Origin: Natronosalvus hydrolyticus
GTDB taxonomy: Archaea > Halobacteriota > Halobacteria > Halobacteriales > Natrialbaceae
Assembly: GCA_025517525.1 (NCBI GenBank)
Contig: JAOPJZ010000002.1
Location: forward strand, 310,001-374,000
Reading direction: 5' to 3'
DNA: 64,000 nt
Both the position numbers and the translations under genes were made by a program. Below are positions 37,684 to 46,587 of the stretch, piece after piece (the first letter of the stretch is position 1; each line of letters starts with the position of its first letter). The notes beneath the pieces were generated by a model. That model searched no databases, was not told the DNA's origin, and saw only the letters and a list, made by a program, of their open reading frames with translations.

Positions 37684-39186
37684 ATGATCCCCCAACGAAC
37701 CCAAATGAACGGGCAACGAGCCATCGTACTGGCAGCGATAATCGTCCTCACCGTTGCCGGTCTTTCGATGGCAATTGCTGGTACAGCCGCGAGCCCCGAC
37801 GCCCAGACACCGTCGATAACACCGGCAACAGAAGCGACGCAAGTGGCCGACGCTGACCGATCCATTGCCGATCAGGCGCTCGAGCCAGGCGAATCGACGA
37901 CGGTAACAGTAACGGTCGAGACGGATGCCACGACGGACCCCGCGCTCATCGAATCGTTCGATCCCGGGTTTGCCACCGTTGACGGCCTCGAAGCGACGCC
38001 CGAAACAACGACACAGGCCATCAAGGATGATCACGAAGCGCTCGTCGCTGTCTGGGAAGAAGCAGATAGGGTGACAGTGACCTATACGGTCAGTGTCGAC
38101 GAAGACGTCGAACCCGGTACTGTCTACACGCTCACCGGCGACGTGGAAACATCCGCCGGGAGCACCCCAGTTGCGGGCGACACGACGATAACTGTCGTCG
38201 AAACTAACCGGTCGATCGAGTCATTGGAACTCGAGCCCGGTGATTCCACCGAAGTAACGGTCACTGTGGCCACCCAGGCTGACTCGTCCGTGGCACTGCT
38301 CGAAACGATCGACACTGGCGTTGCCGAACTCGAGGTAACGCAATCCGACCCACTCCCAACCATCCAGGCGGTAAAAGATGACAACGACGCCGTCGTCGCA
38401 GTCTGGGAAACGGCTACGATGGTCGAATTGACCTACGAGATGACGGTCGATGAGTCAGCGACACCTGGGACGACGGTTACCATCGACGGGTCACTCGAGA
38501 CCGAACAGGGGACAATTCCGGTCTCTGAAGCGTCGACGATAACCGTCATCGAACCCACAGCCGATGACGACGAAGACGAAAGCGACCCACCATACGTGCC
38601 CAGCCCATCACCGGAACCTGCAGCGTTCGAACTGGACGTGTCACCGTCCCAAATGGCACTCTCACCTGCTGAAAAACAAACGGTCGAGGCTGAGTTGACA
38701 AACGTCGGAGAAACGACGGGCACGGCAACGCTGGCGCTGATGCTCGAGGGAGACCGGAGCGACGACCGGGAGATAGAACTTGACGAAGGCGAATCCAGAA
38801 CGGTTTCGTTCACGCTACGGGCACCCAAGGAACCTGGCACGTACGCGTATCACGTGCTGGTTGACGAAGATCAGTTTACGGGGACGCTCCAGGTTGAAGA
38901 CGATGACCACCAGGCAGGAGACGATGCGACGGACGATGGTGATGATGACTCTGTAGATATAGATGACGGCGATGACAGCGATGACTCGGTAGACGACCCA
39001 ACGGGAGAAGATGATCCCGTCGCAGACGATTCAGCTGATCCGGTCACGGGAGACGAAGACGATGGCCCCACAACTGACCCAGGGTCAGCTACCAGCACCG
39101 ATGATACTATTCCAGGATTTGGTGTCATTGTTGGTCTGATCGCTCTCGGTTTAGTTCCTCTGGCAGAATCACGCCGCCTCCGCTAA
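37684..39186 (+). CDS. PGF-CTERM surface protein with tandem beta domains and CARDB-like domain
   Basis: A 500-residue cell-surface protein. An N-terminal signal helix spans about 12-36. Two tandem related domains follow (about 58-170 and 175-275), each with LEPGxSTxVTVTV, then a segment with IKDDHEALVAVWE or VKDDNDAVVAVWE, and a final TITVxE. A CARDB/Ig-like domain spans about 318-410. An Asp/Thr-rich stalk (about 415-475) leads to PGFGVIVGLIALGLVPLAES and a basic end, the PGF-CTERM signal processed by archaeosortase A. Such proteins are lipid-anchored and glycosylated. It lies between two cyanophycinase genes, so it may hold substrate or enzymes at the cell surface. Binding activity is unproven. 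Confidence 0.8.
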   Translation: MIPQRTQMNGQRAIVLAAIIVLTVAGLSMAIAGTAASPDAQTPSITPATEATQVADADRSIADQALEPGESTTVTVTVETDATTDPALIESFDPGFATVDGLEATPETTTQAIKDDHEALVAVWEEADRVTVTYTVSVDEDVEPGTVYTLTGDVETSAGSTPVAGDTTITVVETNRSIESLELEPGDSTEVTVTVATQADSSVALLETIDTGVAELEVTQSDPLPTIQAVKDDNDAVVAVWETATMVELTYEMTVDESATPGTTVTIDGSLETEQGTIPVSEASTITVIEPTADDDEDESDPPYVPSPSPEPAAFELDVSPSQMALSPAEKQTVEAELTNVGETTGTATLALMLEGDRSDDREIELDEGESRTVSFTLRAPKEPGTYAYHVLVDEDQFTGTLQVEDDDHQAGDDATDDGDDDSVDIDDGDDSDDSVDDPTGEDDPVADDSADPVTGDEDDGPTTDPGSATSTDDTIPGFGVIVGLIALGLVPLAESRRLR

Positions 39187-39507
39187 CCCACCCGAGTATC
39201 CAACCAACGTGTCGGTACCATAGAAACGGGACAAGTTAATACGTATCTAGATATGTTTTTTCTATGAAAATAGTGTCGATGGGTACTGAGTCAATAAACC
39301 GGCTCGAATGGATATGAAACTCGGTATCGACAGTAGAGCGGCTTTTATCACCGTTTTACTTCAAGAAGCTGTATGCAACCAAGGAGTAGCTAATCAATCG
39401 GGGATAATCTAACGACGTTCGTCTTGGGAGGGAAACATCTGTTACTTACTGAACAAAAATTATAAATTATAGCCGATTACTGTTTTTTGTAGGGTAGTTC
39501 CCTAGTC
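39187..39507. other. Spacer with promoter of cyanophycinase copy 2
   Basis: An AT-rich 321 bp spacer with no gene. A clear TATA box, TTATAAATTATA at 39460-39471, is centred 42 nt before the ATG at 39508, implying a short leader of about 14 nt. This gives the second cyanophycinase its own promoter. Confidence 0.55.
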
Positions 39508-41169
39508 ATGGAATCACATAACAATTCGCAGGCGGTAGAGAAGCAACAGCGAACGGTCAGCCGACGACACCTCCTCGGTGTTACCGGTGCGGGACTGCTC
39601 GGTGCAACACTCGGTGTCCCAAGCGTCAGTGCTCGAGTGGACGGACCCGGTGTCTTGATGCCAATTGGGGGCGGTTTCGAGCCCGAAAACGAACGACTCC
39701 ACCAGGAAATTATCGATCTCGGCGGCGGCGAAGATTCGATATCGCTTGCCATCATGCCCACTGCAAGCGGAACGCCAACGACGAGCGCTGAAGCGTATCG
39801 AGATGATTTCATCGAGTACGGCGTTCCCGAGGAGCAGATCGAAATCATCGAGGTTGCGACCGAGGACGACCCGAACACCGACGAAGACGAATCGACCTGG
39901 ATCGAAAACGCGGACGACGAAGACTGGGCGGACACCGTTCGTGAGGCGAACGTAATCCTGTACACCGGCGGGAACCAGTTGCGCATCACCGAAGCGCTCA
40001 AACACGACGATGGGAGTCTAACTGCAGTGGCGCAAGCGATTCAGGACGTGTACGACGATGGGGGCGCAATAACTGGCTCGAGTGCGGGCGCGGCGATCAT
40101 GTCCGATCCGATGATCGGTGCGGGTCAGAGTTTCGGCGCACTAAAAGACGGCGTCAGCTACGAAGATACCTACTACGACGACGACGATAATCGCGTGTTC
40201 GTCACCGACGGGTTCGAGTACCTCGACGAGGGGCTCTGTGACCAGCATTTTATGGCTCGCGGGCGGTTCGGTCGACTCGTGCGGGCCATGTGGCACGAAG
40301 ATACCAACGCTGGAATCGAACGCAACGAGATTGGGTATGGGGTCGGAGAGAATACGGGGTTCATCTTTGATCCGAGCGACAACACCGCTCGTGTCTCCGG
40401 CGAGTACGGCGTCACCATTATCGACCTCTCCGAAGCGTACGAGGTCGATACCGGCACCGACGCCCTCCACCTCGAGGACATCATCGTTCACTTCCTGACC
40501 CACGGCGACGTCTTCCATTACGACGACGGAACAGTCACGCACGCGGATGAGAAAGATTGGAACTGTATCGAGGACCCATACTACAGCGGCAACAGCGACT
40601 CGAGCGATCTGTTCGCAGCCAACGAAATTCGGGACCTGATGACCGAAGAACTCGTCGACAACACCGAGTCGTCTGTCGGCGGGACCGCAAGCGTACAGGG
40701 TCGTGACCTCGAAATGGAGTTCTGGCAGGACGGGGACACGCGTGGCTTCTGGGGTCGAAGCTATCCCGAGGACGACCGCGGTCGGTACATGGTCTCAAAC
40801 GTTCGTGCAGCGGTCTGGCCGGACGAGCGTGATCACGACGACGGTGACGATGACAACGGTGACGATGATGAAGACAGCGGTACTGAAACGGAGCCAACGA
40901 TCGATCAGTTCGATGTACAGACCCGTTCGTCCGGTCCCTGGTCGCGGGCAACCGTCGACTGGGCCGTAAGCGACGATGACGGCGACCTCGAGTCGGTGAC
41001 CACGGAACTACTGGCCAACGGGACGGTTCTCGATGCCGAGACGAGTTCGGTCAGTGGCTCGAGTGCGACCGGCGAACACGAGCCTCGGACTCGAGATGAT
41101 CCTGATACCGTTCGTCTCACGGTTACTGACGAAGCGGGGAACGAGACCACGGACAGTAAGTCGTACTAA
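39508..41169 (+). CDS. cphB: Secreted cyanophycinase (family S51), copy 2, with Ig-like C-terminal domain
   Basis: A 553-residue exported enzyme. The Tat signal has SRRHLLGVTGAG (18-29) and cleavage is likely after SVSA near residue 42. The S51 core matches copy 1: PIGGGFEPENERLH (52-65), YTGGNQLRITE (152-162), nucleophile Ser192 in TGSSAGAAIM, and His247 in DQHFMARGRFGRLVRA. VSYEDTYYDDDDNRV is shared with copy 1. Beyond the core lie an Asp-rich linker (near 444-458) and a C-terminal beta domain starting IDQFDV near 465, which is homologous to the end of the GH81 glucanase. The two cyanophycinases differ in their C-termini, so they may differ in localisation or substrate form. Confidence 0.85.
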   Translation: MESHNNSQAVEKQQRTVSRRHLLGVTGAGLLGATLGVPSVSARVDGPGVLMPIGGGFEPENERLHQEIIDLGGGEDSISLAIMPTASGTPTTSAEAYRDDFIEYGVPEEQIEIIEVATEDDPNTDEDESTWIENADDEDWADTVREANVILYTGGNQLRITEALKHDDGSLTAVAQAIQDVYDDGGAITGSSAGAAIMSDPMIGAGQSFGALKDGVSYEDTYYDDDDNRVFVTDGFEYLDEGLCDQHFMARGRFGRLVRAMWHEDTNAGIERNEIGYGVGENTGFIFDPSDNTARVSGEYGVTIIDLSEAYEVDTGTDALHLEDIIVHFLTHGDVFHYDDGTVTHADEKDWNCIEDPYYSGNSDSSDLFAANEIRDLMTEELVDNTESSVGGTASVQGRDLEMEFWQDGDTRGFWGRSYPEDDRGRYMVSNVRAAVWPDERDHDDGDDDNGDDDEDSGTETEPTIDQFDVQTRSSGPWSRATVDWAVSDDDGDLESVTTELLANGTVLDAETSSVSGSSATGEHEPRTRDDPDTVRLTVTDEAGNETTDSKSY

Positions 41170-41252
41170 GTACACCGTCAAGCGTTGACCGTGGGTGAAA
41201 TCGAACGGCACCGCATGATTTTACCCACGGTTGGAGGTTTGGGAAGCCACAA
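41170..41252. repeat. Palindromic intergenic element, family C copy 2
   Basis: About 83 bp beginning GTACACCGTCAAGCGTTGAC directly after the TAA of cyanophycinase copy 2 and ending GGTTTGGGAAGCCAC. The central stem CCGTGGGTGAAATC pairs with GATTTTACCCACGG with one G-T position. It shares its ends with 24459-24538. It could act as a terminator for the upstream gene. Confidence 0.65.
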
Positions 41253-41309
41253 AGCCTCGAAAACCACCGAAGACCGGTTGTGCGACGACCGACGCGGAAC
41301 AGACGGCAC

Positions 41310-42653
41310 TTATTCGTCGAACGGCCACTCTCCCGACGCCTTCATGCCTTCGGCTTCACCTGACTCGAGCAATCCCGTTTTGATCGTCTCCTCGGATGCT
41401 GGCTCGAGTGAATCCGCGTCGCCAGTGAGTTCGAAGGCGATGTTCGTGACGCAAATAGCGATGTCACGGACGTCCCGCATATCGAGTTTTTCGAGCGTGT
41501 CTCCGTGGGTGTGTCCCCACCCGCGACCGGAATCGTCGGTTACCGAACGCAGTTGTGCGCCGGGGAGCCCCCGTTCGACGAACGGCCAGTGGTCGCTGTG
41601 TGGGGAGAACTCATCACGGACGTCAATCGGGCACTCGAGAACGTTTGCAGTCCGTTCGGCAGCCCTAGCGATCGTTTCGAATCCGTGGGTGATGACTGCC
41701 AGATTCCGCGATTGCCCCGCACTATCGATGTTGAGGACCCCCGCAATGGAGTCGAGGTCGGTGGTTTCGGCGTAGTGACGCGAACCGAGCAACCCGACTT
41801 CTTCAGCACCGAAGATGAGCAGACGGACGCGCGTCTCGAGGTGTGGTTCGACAGCAGCCAGCAGGCGGCCGACTTCGGCGACGAGGGCACAGCCAGCGCC
41901 GTTGTCCTGGGCACCCGTCGCGATGTCGTGAGCGTCGAGGTGTGCCGTGATCAGGAGTTCGCGGTCGGTGTCTGGCCCGAGGACGCCGGTGACATTTCTC
42001 GACTCGGCCCCTCCCGTTTCACAGTCGACGGTGAGCGTCGCGTCGCTTTCTTCGCGTGCGCAGTAGCGCTCGAGTTGGGCACCGACCTCTTTCGAGACGC
42101 CGACACCTGGGATGGCCGCGGGACCGTCGAGTTCGTTGATGCTGCCAGTCGGTGGGAGACAGCCCCCGACGTGGTTGCGGAAGACGAACCCGGCCGCACC
42201 AGCCTCGACGGCGTAGCCGTACTTTTCGATTCGGTGTCGCCATCGGTCGGCCGTGGGTGAACTCGCACTCGAGACCAGCGCGATGTTGTCCTCGAGGGGA
42301 GCGTCATCGAAATCCGCAGGCATACCGTACCCCACATCGACCAGCCTACCGGAAACAGTTCCCGCAGGCGACCCCGGCAGCGCAAGAATCTCGTGTTGGT
42401 GTTCGTACACTCGTACGCGTGAGGTGACCGACAGAGACGAGGAACCTCGCCACCAGCCGGGAATTTCGAACGGTTCCGTGGTAACGTCGCGACAGCCGAT
42501 TGCCGAAAACGTTTCCGCGAGGGTTTTGGCCGCCTCGTGTTCACCTGACCATCCAGCCATTCGCGGTGCACACTCGACGAGCGCCTCGAGCACGGTCGCT
42601 GGGTGGTCAGTAGTGTAGGCGTCGCCGATGACAGCATCTGGTAGCGTAGGCAT
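41310..42653 (-). CDS. M28-family metallopeptidase with inserted PA domain
   Basis: A 447-residue zinc aminopeptidase-type enzyme without a signal peptide. A PA-like insertion (about 90-205, with AGAAGFVFRNHVGG) is followed by the M28 core with its metal ligands: His238 (TAHLDAHD), Asp250 (GAQDNGAG), Glu284/285 (FGAEEVGLLGS), Asp310 (NIDSAG) and His383 (GHTHGD). M28 enzymes release N-terminal residues from peptides. In this setting a beta-Asp-Arg dipeptidase role is attractive, but no motif proves it. The frame extends upstream to 42752, and the ATG at 42653 fits the family N-terminus. It is divergent from the second transporter operon and convergent with cyanophycinase copy 2. Confidence 0.88.
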   Translation of the reverse strand: MPTLPDAVIGDAYTTDHPATVLEALVECAPRMAGWSGEHEAAKTLAETFSAIGCRDVTTEPFEIPGWWRGSSSLSVTSRVRVYEHQHEILALPGSPAGTVSGRLVDVGYGMPADFDDAPLEDNIALVSSASSPTADRWRHRIEKYGYAVEAGAAGFVFRNHVGGCLPPTGSINELDGPAAIPGVGVSKEVGAQLERYCAREESDATLTVDCETGGAESRNVTGVLGPDTDRELLITAHLDAHDIATGAQDNGAGCALVAEVGRLLAAVEPHLETRVRLLIFGAEEVGLLGSRHYAETTDLDSIAGVLNIDSAGQSRNLAVITHGFETIARAAERTANVLECPIDVRDEFSPHSDHWPFVERGLPGAQLRSVTDDSGRGWGHTHGDTLEKLDMRDVRDIAICVTNIAFELTGDADSLEPASEETIKTGLLESGEAEGMKASGEWPFDE

Positions 42654-42763
42654 TGGTCCTCGGTTTTTGTGCGGGCTAAATGGTCGTTTCGGCTCACACT
42701 GCCCGAAGAGTATGTTACGAACGACATTGTTTGGCCATCCCTGCCACTGCATAAAGGTTTAAG

Positions 42764-42774
42764 TGATATTATCA
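42764..42774 (+). promoter_or_regulatory. TATA-region palindrome before the second opp operon
   Basis: TGATATTATCA is a perfect palindrome around a central T, centred 30 nt before the ATG at 42799, where a TATA box belongs. It may be both the basal element and an operator. Confidence 0.45.
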
Positions 42775-42798
42775 TAAAGGACCATGCGTTAATCACAC

Positions 42799-44547
42799 AT
42801 GGCGATAGATAACGATGTGAACCGACGGCAGTTCCTGCGAGCTTCCGGTGCCGGGGCCGCAGTGGGTGCAACGATGTTGGCTGGTTGTATGGGTGGGGGC
42901 GATGATGATGGAAACGGTGGCAACGGTGGAAATGGCGGCGATGACGACATCACCGTTGACGACGATGACCAGACGACTTCCGAAGCCGAGGATATCGAAC
43001 GCGGCGGAACGCTCGTCGTCGGCCTCAGTCAGGACCCACGAACGTTGAATCCACACCTTGGGGACGACTCCGGGACCTCAGCGATTGCCGACCAGATCGC
43101 GAACCGACTCGTTCGAACCGACCAGACCGGGGAAATCATCCCTGACCTGGCACGTGACTGGCAAGTCAACGACGAACTCACCGAATACACGTTCCAGTTA
43201 CACGAAGGCGTCCAGTTCCACGGTGACTACGGCGAGGCTGACGCCGAAGCGGTCGTCGACAACTTCCACAAAATTATCCTGGACGAGGAGTACGGCGCGT
43301 TCGCCGCCTCCGATTACGAGGGAACGCTGTTTACCGTCGACGACGACGGAAATATCCAGGACCATCCTGAAGACACGGTTTACGCCAGCGGTGACTACGA
43401 AGTCACCTTCGACATGCTCGAGGCCGATGCCTCGTTCCTCTTTGCCCTGGCCGACTACCGCTCGAGCATCCTGCCCGTCGACGCGATCGACGAACACGGC
43501 GACGACTTCGGTTCGACGAGTGAGGGGACCTGGGCGACAGGTGCATTCCAGTTCGTCGAAGGTCAGGACAACAGTCACTATGAACTCGAGGCGAATCCCG
43601 ACTACTTTAAAGAGACCGACGCGGGCCAGCTCCCCTATCTCGACGGCGTTCGCTACGAGATTATCGTCGAATCCAGCGTCCGCAACACGCAGGTTCAGAC
43701 CGGCGAAATCCACCTCGACCACCAGGTCACAGCCTCGGACGTCGACGGACTGCAGGACGCCGACGACGTCGAAGTCCGGACCCGTGCGGGTACCGACCAG
43801 TCGAACCTCTACGTCAATACGCGAAACTTCGAACCGTTTACTGACGTTCGCGTTCGCCAGGCACTGTCTCATGCAGTCAATCGGGAGGCAATCGTCGAAG
43901 TCCAGTGGGACGGCCTCGCCGAACCCGCGTACAACATCTTCCCCGAGTGGCACTGGGCGTACGACGAAGACGCCGTCACTCGCTACGAGCACGACGTCGA
44001 ACGCGCTCAGGAACTGCTCGACGAAGCCGGCCACAGCAACCTCGAGTTCACCGCGCGCGTGACCAACGAGTCGCAGTTTACGGATCACGCGACGATTCTC
44101 CAGCAGAACCTCGCACAGGCTGGAATCGACATGAACATCGAAACTATGGAGAAATGGACGGCCTGGGGGCCGTTCCTGCCGGATTCCTGGGACAACGACC
44201 CCGTCGGACCGCCTGAAGACGACCACGCGCTCGTCGAATCCATCGGCTATGGGTTCGACGCCGACATGTACGCGTACCTCACCTACTACACGGGCGAGTT
44301 CTTCAACTCCTCGTTCTACAGCGACGAACAGGTCGACGAGTGGCTCGACGAAACCCGCCGTGTAGCCGACCAGGAACGGCGTGAAGAACTCTACTCGAAC
44401 GTTCAGGAGCAAGTCACCGAGGAGATTCCACAGATCTACACCATCTGGCAAAACCGCACGCACGCCATCCGAGAGGAGGTCAACGACTACATCCTACGAC
44501 CGAACGGGATGCCCGCCTTCGAAGAGATCTGGCTCACGCAGGAATAA
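42799..44547 (+). CDS. Family 5 (Opp/Dpp) solute-binding Tat lipoprotein, second cluster
   Basis: A 582-residue surface lipoprotein. The Tat signal NRRQFLRASGAG (8-19) ends in a lipobox with Cys32 (AGCMGGG), followed by a Gly/Asn/Asp linker. The family 5 domain includes GGTLVVGLSQDPRTLNPHLG and the signature region FTDVRVRQALSHAVNREAIVE near 350-370. It delivers a peptide-like ligand to the permeases encoded next. The ligand is likely a short peptide; beta-Asp-Arg dipeptide from the cyanophycinases is the working inference. A gap of 121 bp with a further TATA-like box precedes the permease genes. Confidence 0.92.
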   Translation: MAIDNDVNRRQFLRASGAGAAVGATMLAGCMGGGDDDGNGGNGGNGGDDDITVDDDDQTTSEAEDIERGGTLVVGLSQDPRTLNPHLGDDSGTSAIADQIANRLVRTDQTGEIIPDLARDWQVNDELTEYTFQLHEGVQFHGDYGEADAEAVVDNFHKIILDEEYGAFAASDYEGTLFTVDDDGNIQDHPEDTVYASGDYEVTFDMLEADASFLFALADYRSSILPVDAIDEHGDDFGSTSEGTWATGAFQFVEGQDNSHYELEANPDYFKETDAGQLPYLDGVRYEIIVESSVRNTQVQTGEIHLDHQVTASDVDGLQDADDVEVRTRAGTDQSNLYVNTRNFEPFTDVRVRQALSHAVNREAIVEVQWDGLAEPAYNIFPEWHWAYDEDAVTRYEHDVERAQELLDEAGHSNLEFTARVTNESQFTDHATILQQNLAQAGIDMNIETMEKWTAWGPFLPDSWDNDPVGPPEDDHALVESIGYGFDADMYAYLTYYTGEFFNSSFYSDEQVDEWLDETRRVADQERREELYSNVQEQVTEEIPQIYTIWQNRTHAIREEVNDYILRPNGMPAFEEIWLTQE

Positions 44548-44632
44548 CGTCTCCACCACACACTCGAGGGTCAGCGACGACAGACCCGGTGGCGAACCTG
44601 CTTCGCAAGAGTAAAGACCCATTACGGGCACA

Positions 44633-44642
44633 TTTTAACATA
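44633..44642 (+). promoter_or_regulatory. TATA-like box before the OppB-like gene, second cluster
   Basis: TTTTAACATA is centred about 31 nt before the ATG at 44669. The permease-ATPase genes could therefore be transcribed separately from the binding protein. Confidence 0.4.
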
Positions 44643-44668
44643 TCAAACAAACGTGATAGAATATACAC

Positions 44669-45640
44669 ATGGGATTAGGTAACTACGTACTCAAACGACT
44701 CCTCCTGTTGATACCGGTACTTTTGGGAGTGTCCGTCATCGTATTTTTATTGATGAAAATCACCCCAGGTGATCCAGTGACGACGCTCTTGCCGCCGGAA
44801 GCGCGGTCGCCGGAGAATATTCGTCGACTGGAACAACGTCTCGGTGTCGGGGATCCGCTTTATATCCAGTACCTGAGCTGGCTCGAGAACGCGATTCAGG
44901 GGGACCTGGGGCAATCGTACAGCACGCGTGAACCCGTCGTCCGGATGATCGCCATCTCGATCTGGCCAACGGTCCAGTTGGCAATCGTCGCGTTGGCCGT
45001 CGCGACACTCATCGCGATCCCAATGGGCGTCCTGGGTGCCGTATACAAAGACACCTGGGTCGACCACATTGGTCGCGTCTTTGCATTCCTCGGCATCAGC
45101 ATGCCGTCATTCTGGCTGGGCATCATGGTGATACTCATATTTTCGCTGTTCTGGCGCGGATGGTTCGGCTTCCAGTTGATTCCCTCTGGCGGGTACGCAG
45201 GCCCCTCGGACGGGATGGTCACCTGGATGCGACACGTCCTCCCGCCGGGAATCACGCTCGGTGTCGGCTACGCAGCGCTCACCGCCAGACTCACTCGCTC
45301 GTCGATGGTCGAGGTACTCAACGAGGAGTTCGTCGAGACCGCTCGAGCGAAAGGGGTCAAAGAGAAGTCAGTCATCATGATCCACACGTTCCGGAACTCG
45401 CTGATTCCAGTCGTCACCGTGATGGGGCTACAGATCGGATTTCTGATGAACGGCGCTATCGTCGTCGAGCAGGTGTTCCAGTGGCCCGGAATCGGGCTGT
45501 TGCTCTACGACGCCGTTATTTCAACTGACATTCCATTACTGCAAGGAGTCGTATTATTCGTCGCTGTCGTGTTCGTCGTTTCGAACCTCGTCGTCGACGT
45601 ACTGTATGCGTATCTAGACCCACGAATCAAATATGAGTAG
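44669..45640 (+). CDS. oppB: Opp/Dpp-type ABC permease (OppB-like), second cluster
   Basis: A 323-residue permease with six membrane helices, the first at 10-32. It has the OppB region GDLGQSYSTREPV near 77-89 and the EAA loop EFVETARAKGVKEKSVIMIH near 223-242. It ends DPRIKYE, the standard terminus. It is followed 35 bp later by the OppC-like gene. Together the two form the channel for the ligand captured by the 42799-44547 lipoprotein. Confidence 0.92.
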   Translation: MGLGNYVLKRLLLLIPVLLGVSVIVFLLMKITPGDPVTTLLPPEARSPENIRRLEQRLGVGDPLYIQYLSWLENAIQGDLGQSYSTREPVVRMIAISIWPTVQLAIVALAVATLIAIPMGVLGAVYKDTWVDHIGRVFAFLGISMPSFWLGIMVILIFSLFWRGWFGFQLIPSGGYAGPSDGMVTWMRHVLPPGITLGVGYAALTARLTRSSMVEVLNEEFVETARAKGVKEKSVIMIHTFRNSLIPVVTVMGLQIGFLMNGAIVVEQVFQWPGIGLLLYDAVISTDIPLLQGVVLFVAVVFVVSNLVVDVLYAYLDPRIKYE

Positions 45641-45675
45641 AGAGATACTAATCGAGACAACGGGGGTGTTCGCTC

Positions 45676-46587
45676 GTGTCGAGTGAAACACAAATTTACG
45701 AACAACCCTCCATCGGGGAACGGCTCTACCAACGGTGGGACTGGGCTACGTCTGTGTACGGACGGCTCGACCTATCAGCTAAGGTGTCGTTCTGGATCGT
45801 CCTGGCACTGGTCGTCATCGCAATCCTTGCACCCGAGATTGCGCCGTACGAACCGGCACAGGAACACTACGACCGGTCACTCGTCGGTCCCTCACTCCAG
45901 CATCCGCTAGGAACCGACCTCACGGGCCGAGACATCCTTTCGCGGATGATTTACGGAGCCCGTATCTCGCTGTTCGTCGGCATCTCTGCCGTCACCATCG
46001 CGATGGCGATCGGTATCCCGATCGGCTCGATCGCCGGTTACGTCGGCGGCTGGACTGACGAAGTCCTCATGCGAGCGATGGACATCCTCATCTCGTTCCC
46101 GGCGCTCGTCATCGCACTCGCGCTGGTCGGCACCCTCGGAGCGAGTTTACAGAACGTTATTCTCGTTATCGGAGTAGTGTACTCACCGCAGTATGCCCGA
46201 CTCATACGCGGGGAGGTGCTCTCTGTCAAAGAAGAGGAGTATGTCGAGGCAGCCAGAAACACCGGGCTCAGCAACACCAAAATCGTCACCAAGCACGTCA
46301 TTCCGAACTCGATGGCACCCGTGCTCGTGCAGGCCACGTTCCACGTCGCGACGGCGATTCTCTTCGAGGCTTCGCTCTCGTTCCTGGGCCTCGGTATTCA
46401 GCCACCCACGGCCACCTGGGGGGTTATGATCGCCGATGGTCGGAACTATCTGCCCAGTGAGTGGTGGATTTCGACGTTCCCCGGTATCGCCATCATGATC
46501 GTCGTGCTCGCGTTCAACCTGCTTGGCGACGGGCTACGAGACGAGTTCGACCCACGTGATGAGACCCAAGGAGGGCCAAATACATGA
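45676..46587 (+). CDS. oppC: Opp/Dpp-type ABC permease (OppC-like), second cluster
   Basis: A 303-residue permease starting at GTG, with an N-terminal cytoplasmic segment of about 38 residues and six membrane helices. HPLGTDLTGRDILSRMIYGA (76-95) is the OppC signature. The EAA loop EYVEAARNTGLSNTKIVTKH lies near 193-212. Its TGA overlaps the ATG of the next gene (ATGA), so the two are translationally coupled. Much shorter in its N-terminus than the OppC of the first cluster. Confidence 0.92.
   Translation: MSSETQIYEQPSIGERLYQRWDWATSVYGRLDLSAKVSFWIVLALVVIAILAPEIAPYEPAQEHYDRSLVGPSLQHPLGTDLTGRDILSRMIYGARISLFVGISAVTIAMAIGIPIGSIAGYVGGWTDEVLMRAMDILISFPALVIALALVGTLGASLQNVILVIGVVYSPQYARLIRGEVLSVKEEEYVEAARNTGLSNTKIVTKHVIPNSMAPVLVQATFHVATAILFEASLSFLGLGIQPPTATWGVMIADGRNYLPSEWWISTFPGIAIMIVVLAFNLLGDGLRDEFDPRDETQGGPNT

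Noticed and set aside
41310-42653. Calling the M28 enzyme an isoaspartyl dipeptidase
   Set aside because: The context is suggestive, but the motifs are those of generic M28 aminopeptidases. Specificity cannot be read.
43198-44463. 421-residue minus-strand open frame
   Set aside because: Antisense to the second solute-binding protein. Valine-rich mirror of an acidic coding strand.
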